8,488 nt of DNA. Source: an uncultured Clostridia bacterium (GTDB taxonomy: Bacteria; Bacillota; Clostridia; Christensenellales; Borkfalkiaceae). Each line of letters begins with the position of its first letter. Within the stretch, counting starts at the first letter, position 1. Both the position numbers and the translations under genes were made by a program. The DNA lies in NCBI GenBank assembly GCA_934254755.1, contig CAKQMM010000036.1, positions 1 to 8,488 of the forward strand, written 5' to 3'. Below are positions 6,079-8,488 of the stretch, piece after piece. A model generated the notes under the pieces. The model made no database searches and was not told the origin of the DNA. It saw only the letters and a list, made by a program, of their open reading frames with translations.

Positions 6079-6588
6079 CTATCTTGCCGACTTTTCTTTA
6101 ACGAATATATAATTTGCGCCTACCCCTTTATTTTCGGCGCGCCTGTCTTTACCTGCGCCCCGCCCGCCGCCGACATCGGCGCGCTTTTCGCTATTTATCG
6201 AGTAAGCGGATAAAACTTTGTCTATTATATCAATAGCGGACGGTTTATTTGCCCCGTTCAAATAAAAAAACCTTCGTTTTAGTCTTAAAATCTGCGGTTT
6301 TTGAAGGGTGGGCAAAACGGCGTTAAAAACCTCCGTTACGGGCGCGCCGCCCGCCCTTAACGCCGCGCGGTAAGTTTTAAAATAGACCGCGCAAAGTTTA
6401 TCGCTGCCTTTTGCCGCCTCTCTTAAGGCAAGGTTCACGCTTTTGCCGTTCGCAACCGCTAAAAAAGCAAGGCGCAAAATCTCTTTGCAAAAAGACAAAT
6501 TAAGCTCTCTGAAAAACTCGCCCGAAAGATTTTTCGGCAAACCCGCGGACTTAATAAACGCCGTTTTAAAATCGTAACACTTTTCCAT
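6079..6588 (-). CDS. Unrecognised 169-residue protein, mostly helical with basic Gly-rich tail
   Basis: I do not recognise this protein. Residues 1-105 look alpha-helical and carry alternating charged and small hydrophobic residues (for example FFRELNLSFCKEILRLAFLAVANG at about 25-48, written here only to locate the helix start at FFREL). There is no signal peptide and no clear membrane helix. Around residues 95-110 is a strongly basic segment (KPQILRLKRRFFYL), and 135-155 is a low-complexity Gly/Arg/Lys stretch (VGGGRGAGKDRRAENKG), which might bind nucleic acid or be disordered (inference). The reading frame is supported by its length, neighbour-like codon use, a dedicated terminator 25 bp downstream and a -10-like GATAAT exactly 6 bases before the ATG. 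No Shine-Dalgarno sequence is present. It is divergent from the 299-residue protein gene with only 67 bp between the two starts. Confidence 0.7.
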   Translation of the reverse strand: MEKCYDFKTAFIKSAGLPKNLSGEFFRELNLSFCKEILRLAFLAVANGKSVNLALREAAKGSDKLCAVYFKTYRAALRAGGAPVTEVFNAVLPTLQKPQILRLKRRFFYLNGANKPSAIDIIDKVLSAYSINSEKRADVGGGRGAGKDRRAENKGVGANYIFVKEKSAR

Positions 6589-6594
6589 AAGGCT

Positions 6595-6600
6595 ATTATC
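6595..6600 (-). promoter_or_regulatory. -10 element predicting a leaderless mRNA for the 6079-6588 gene
   Basis: GATAAT (5 of 6) ends 6 bases before the ATG at 6588, which places the normal +1 position exactly on the A of the start codon. No good -35 is found at 16-18 bp (best 2 of 6). The expected -35 position at about 6618-6623 overlaps that of the divergent promoter. Confidence 0.4.
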
Positions 6601-6644
6601 GACCGAACTTGCGCTATAGATACATTTATTTTTAAATAATAAAA

Positions 6645-6650
6645 TATAAT
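6645..6650 (+). promoter_or_regulatory. -10 element predicting a leaderless mRNA for the 6656-7555 gene
   Basis: A perfect TATAAT ends 5 bases before the ATG at 6656, so transcription should begin at the start codon or one base away. No Shine-Dalgarno sequence precedes the ATG. The -35 region (about 6621-6627) is poor and overlaps an AT-rich inverted repeat, TTATTT-tt-AAATAA (6626-6639). Confidence 0.5.
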
Positions 6651-6655
6651 TTAAT

Positions 6656-7555
6656 ATGAAGTTTTATTTTTATTCGGAACTGAACGCCTGTTTGAAAATA
6701 AACGGCGAATATACGGGCTGCGTTTCAAAAAACGTGTCCGCCGTAAATTTAAGCGAAAAAGGCGACTTTCTTTTTGAATTTTTGCCGAATAACCATGAAT
6801 TTTTGCCTTGTTACGGAAAAGCGGGAAGCGGCAAAATTACCGCTTACGAATTTTTAGGCGGAACTTTAATTTACCCCGAATACGAAAAAAAGCGCAACCG
6901 CCCCTATAAGGTTTTAGACTTAAAGCGGTTTAATTTTTTAAGCGGCGACGAGTACGTTAAAACTTACTTCGACGGCGGCATAATGTACGATATCGACGGC
7001 GTTAATTATATCCGCGGCGAGCTTCCGTTTACGCCTGCGCGCGTAGAAGCGGAAGATTTGGGCGGGTTTAAAGCTTACGTTTTTACGGGCGAAAAGCCTT
7101 GCGTTGTTGTTTACTCGGACGCAAGCGGCAACGCCGTTTATAAAGACGTTTTAAGCGAATTTTCATTCCGCGGCGGAACGCTTACGGCAATAAAGCGTGT
7201 AACGAACGCCACAATTCCCTTTGTTTTATACGAAACGTATGCGCTCGGCGAGCCGTTTACTATTATAAAACGGGAAACGGAATTTTTAAAATCGCCTTTT
7301 ATAATAAACGAAAACTTAGTCGATTACGCGCTTTTAGAGTTAATTTTAAAAAAAGCCGATATATCCCGCTTTTTATCCCCCGATTTGCGGCAAAAAAGCA
7401 ACGACTTATATTCTTTTTTGGGCGGCGTTAAAGGGGCGTTTTCATATTGCGACGACGGTAAGCCGAAAACGGCGGTGATAGAACCTGACAAAATTTCGTA
7501 CATAACCTTTGAAAAATCAAATTCTCTAATAAGTAATATTTCTTTAACCGATTGA
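6656..7555 (+). CDS. Unrecognised 299-residue cytosolic protein, beta-rich with possible PEGA-like N-terminus
   Basis: I do not recognise a family with confidence. There is no signal peptide and no membrane helix. The N-terminal 45 residues (FYFYSELNACLKINGEY then FLFEFLP) have the strand-turn-strand look of a PEGA-like beta domain. Aromatic-rich beta-type sequence continues to about residue 200. Residues 220-255 look helical (YALLELILKKADISRFL), and the C-terminal 45 residues return to strands (GAFSYCDD, KISYITFE). GKAGSGK at 54-60 resembles a P-loop, but Ile follows the Lys instead of Ser/Thr and no Walker B is evident, so ATP binding is unlikely. The start at 6656 is fixed by a perfect TATAAT just upstream and by good sequence from residue 1. 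Its stop codon overlaps the -35 of the next gene, which therefore has its own promoter although it lies only 31 bp downstream. Confidence 0.75.
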   Translation: MKFYFYSELNACLKINGEYTGCVSKNVSAVNLSEKGDFLFEFLPNNHEFLPCYGKAGSGKITAYEFLGGTLIYPEYEKKRNRPYKVLDLKRFNFLSGDEYVKTYFDGGIMYDIDGVNYIRGELPFTPARVEAEDLGGFKAYVFTGEKPCVVVYSDASGNAVYKDVLSEFSFRGGTLTAIKRVTNATIPFVLYETYALGEPFTIIKRETEFLKSPFIINENLVDYALLELILKKADISRFLSPDLRQKSNDLYSFLGGVKGAFSYCDDGKPKTAVIEPDKISYITFEKSNSLISNISLTD

Positions 7556-7580
7556 CGAACGGTTTTTAATAAGATATAAT
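7552..7580 (+). promoter_or_regulatory. Strong promoter giving a predicted leaderless mRNA for the zinc peptidase gene
   Basis: TTGACG (7552-7557, 5 of 6), a 17-bp spacer and TATAAT (7575-7580, 6 of 6) form a near-consensus sigma-A promoter. The normal +1 falls exactly on A7587, the first base of the start codon. There is no Shine-Dalgarno sequence. The -35 overlaps the TGA stop (7553-7555) of the preceding gene. Confidence 0.8.
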
Positions 7581-7586
7581 GTCTGT

Positions 7587-8318
7587 ATGCATTACTATTA
7601 TCTTTATTACGGCAGCCTCATTCTGCTAATACCGGGCATAATATTCGCCCTCGTTTGCCAATTTGCGGTTCAGCTTACCTTTAAAAAATATTCGGCGGTG
7701 TCGTCTATGAACGGCATCACCGGCAAAGAAGCGGCGAGAAAAGTTCTCGATATGAACAGCGTTGACGGCGTTACCGTAAACGCTATTAAAGGCTCTCTTA
7801 CCGACCACTACGACCCGCGCGACAAAACCCTTAATTTAAGCGAACCCGTTTACGATTCGACTTCCGTCGCGGCAATCGGCGTTGCGGCGCACGAAGCGGG
7901 TCACGCCGTGCAGGACTGCGAAAATTATATACCCCTTAAAATACGCGGCGCAATCGTGCCGGTCGTGAATATCGGCTCACGTCTTGCCGTTCCCGTTGCT
8001 ATTTTAGGCATACTTATAGAGTGGTTAGCAAGAACGCCGACTATGGAACACGTAGGCACTTACATTTTAGCGGCGGGCATACTTATGTATTCTTTGACCG
8101 CGATATTCGCGCTAATCACTCTGCCCGTCGAAATAAACGCTTCGCGCAGAGCTGTAAACGCGCTCGTTGACGGCGGAATGATTGCGACGGAAGAAAAGCG
8201 TTACGTCAAAAAGGTGCTGACAGCCGCCGCAATGACTTACGTCGCCTCGCTTGCGATGTCGCTTTTATACCTTTTAAGGTTTTTGATTATAATTTCAGGT
8301 TCGAGAAAGAAAAAATAA
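7587..8318 (+). CDS. yugP: Membrane zinc metallopeptidase, YugP-like (neutral zinc peptidase family PF04298)
   Basis: A 243-residue membrane protein, about the usual length for the YugP family. An N-terminal helix (about residues 8-30) precedes a soluble catalytic segment with VAAHEAGHAVQD. His102, Glu103 and His106 form the HExxH zinc site, and Glu182 in LPVEINASRRA is the expected third zinc ligand. Further helices are at about 120-147, 156-180 and 208-236. The motif set, order and membrane pattern fit this family of putative membrane proteases; the physiological substrate is not established (family knowledge). It lies 31 bp after the 299-residue protein gene on the same strand but has its own near-consensus promoter. 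The start MHYYYLYYGS is chosen because it is the usual N-terminus of this family and because the promoter leaves no room for an earlier start. No membrane partner gene is adjacent. Confidence 0.93.
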   Translation: MHYYYLYYGSLILLIPGIIFALVCQFAVQLTFKKYSAVSSMNGITGKEAARKVLDMNSVDGVTVNAIKGSLTDHYDPRDKTLNLSEPVYDSTSVAAIGVAAHEAGHAVQDCENYIPLKIRGAIVPVVNIGSRLAVPVAILGILIEWLARTPTMEHVGTYILAAGILMYSLTAIFALITLPVEINASRRAVNALVDGGMIATEEKRYVKKVLTAAAMTYVASLAMSLLYLLRFLIIISGSRKKK

Positions 8319-8356
8319 AATTGACCGAGTATGGTTTAAACTCCGCTCGGATATGC

Positions 8357-8396
8357 AAAAAAATACCCGCCGCCCGAAACGTATCGGGCGGCGGGT
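8357..8396 (-). terminator. Strong intrinsic terminator, mainly for the minus-strand gene
   Basis: Perfect 13-bp GC-rich arms (8365-8377 and 8384-8396) surround the 6-base loop AACGTA. On the minus strand the stem is followed by a U-run within eight bases (A7 at 8357-8363), so it ends the gene that stops at 8412. On the plus strand only TTTGATTTATTTT follows, so termination of the zinc peptidase transcript here is plausible but weaker. Confidence 0.88.
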
Positions 8397-8411
8397 TTGA
8401 TTTATTTTAAA

Positions 8412-8488
8412 TTATTTTTTGTAAATCACTTTGCCGTTTCTTACGGTTAAAAGTACTGAAAAGTCGTTTTTATCGAGCACTGTTACAT
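8412..8488 (-). CDS. C-terminus of an amidohydrolase-like protein (runs off right edge)
   Basis: Only the last 25 codons are present; the frame reads VTVLDKNDFSVLLTVRNGKVIYKK and then TAA. The pattern VxVLDK...VLLTVxNGKVxY is typical of the final beta strands of the amidohydrolase superfamily composite domain, as in N-acetylglucosamine-6-phosphate deacetylase (NagA), dihydroorotase and relatives (family knowledge). NagA is my first guess because of the VLD plus short-linker spacing, but the catalytic residues lie outside the window. A strong terminator follows 16 bp after the stop. The frame is too short to appear as a stand-alone open frame and is recognised only from this motif and from the terminator placement. 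Confidence 0.55.
   Translation of the reverse strand, partial: VTVLDKNDFSVLLTVRNGKVIYKK

Noticed and set aside
6815..6840. P-loop-like GKAGSGK (residues 54-60) in the 299-residue protein
   Set aside because: The residue after Lys is Ile, not Ser/Thr, no Walker B is visible, and the surrounding sequence is beta-rich rather than a nucleotide-binding fold.
8325..8350. Short inverted repeat CCGAG...CTCGG downstream of the zinc peptidase gene as its terminator
   Set aside because: Only 5 bp of stem with a 16-base loop and no U-run; the strong hairpin at 8365-8396 is a better candidate.

Overview
The window looks like a chromosomal segment from a low-to-mid GC Bacillota (Clostridia-like) bacterium. 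The support is the ruvX-yrzB (DUF1292) gene pair, a YugP-type membrane zinc peptidase, a fused MacB/FtsX-type ABC transporter of the kind common in Firmicutes, a Gram-positive style lipoprotein, and AAGGAG-type Shine-Dalgarno sequences. I cannot name a genus. I see no CRISPR array, insertion sequence, phage gene, rRNA or tRNA, and no recognisable defence system.

Layout. Positions 1-996 (minus strand) form a probable operon ruvX -> yrzB -> lipoprotein; the lipoprotein gene runs off the left edge. ruvX has a strong promoter (TTGAAA-17-TATACT) backed by a series of A-tracts. Divergently, at 1209-1397, lies a small one-helix membrane protein with a structured leader and a good Shine-Dalgarno sequence. 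It is separated by a bidirectional terminator (1408-1447) from a convergent minus-strand operon. That operon is a 1000-residue fused ABC transporter (2634-5636) followed by a cysteine desulfurase (1486-2634), joined by a one-base TAATG stop/start overlap. Upstream of the transporter is a 442-bp AT-rich non-coding region. It carries a candidate promoter and, just upstream of that promoter, three tandem 21-bp repeats that look like a transcription-factor operator. A second spaced direct repeat lies further upstream.

To the right is a divergent pair: an unrecognised 169-residue protein (minus, 6079-6588, with its own terminator) and an unrecognised 299-residue protein (plus, 6656-7555). A YugP-like zinc metallopeptidase follows (plus, 7587-8318). 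The window ends with the C-terminus of a minus-strand, probably amidohydrolase-family, protein (8412-8488) and its terminator (8357-8396).

Two signals deserve most attention. (1) Four gene starts (ruvX, 6588, 6656, 7587) have a -10-like hexamer 5-9 bases before the ATG and no Shine-Dalgarno sequence. This predicts leaderless or near-leaderless mRNAs, whereas genes at internal operon positions or behind regulatory leaders do have Shine-Dalgarno sequences. (2) The 21-bp tandem repeat array upstream of the ABC transporter/cysteine desulfurase operon has the period expected of a multimeric regulator, and one unit contains a perfect match to the published LytTR-type 9-mer consensus.
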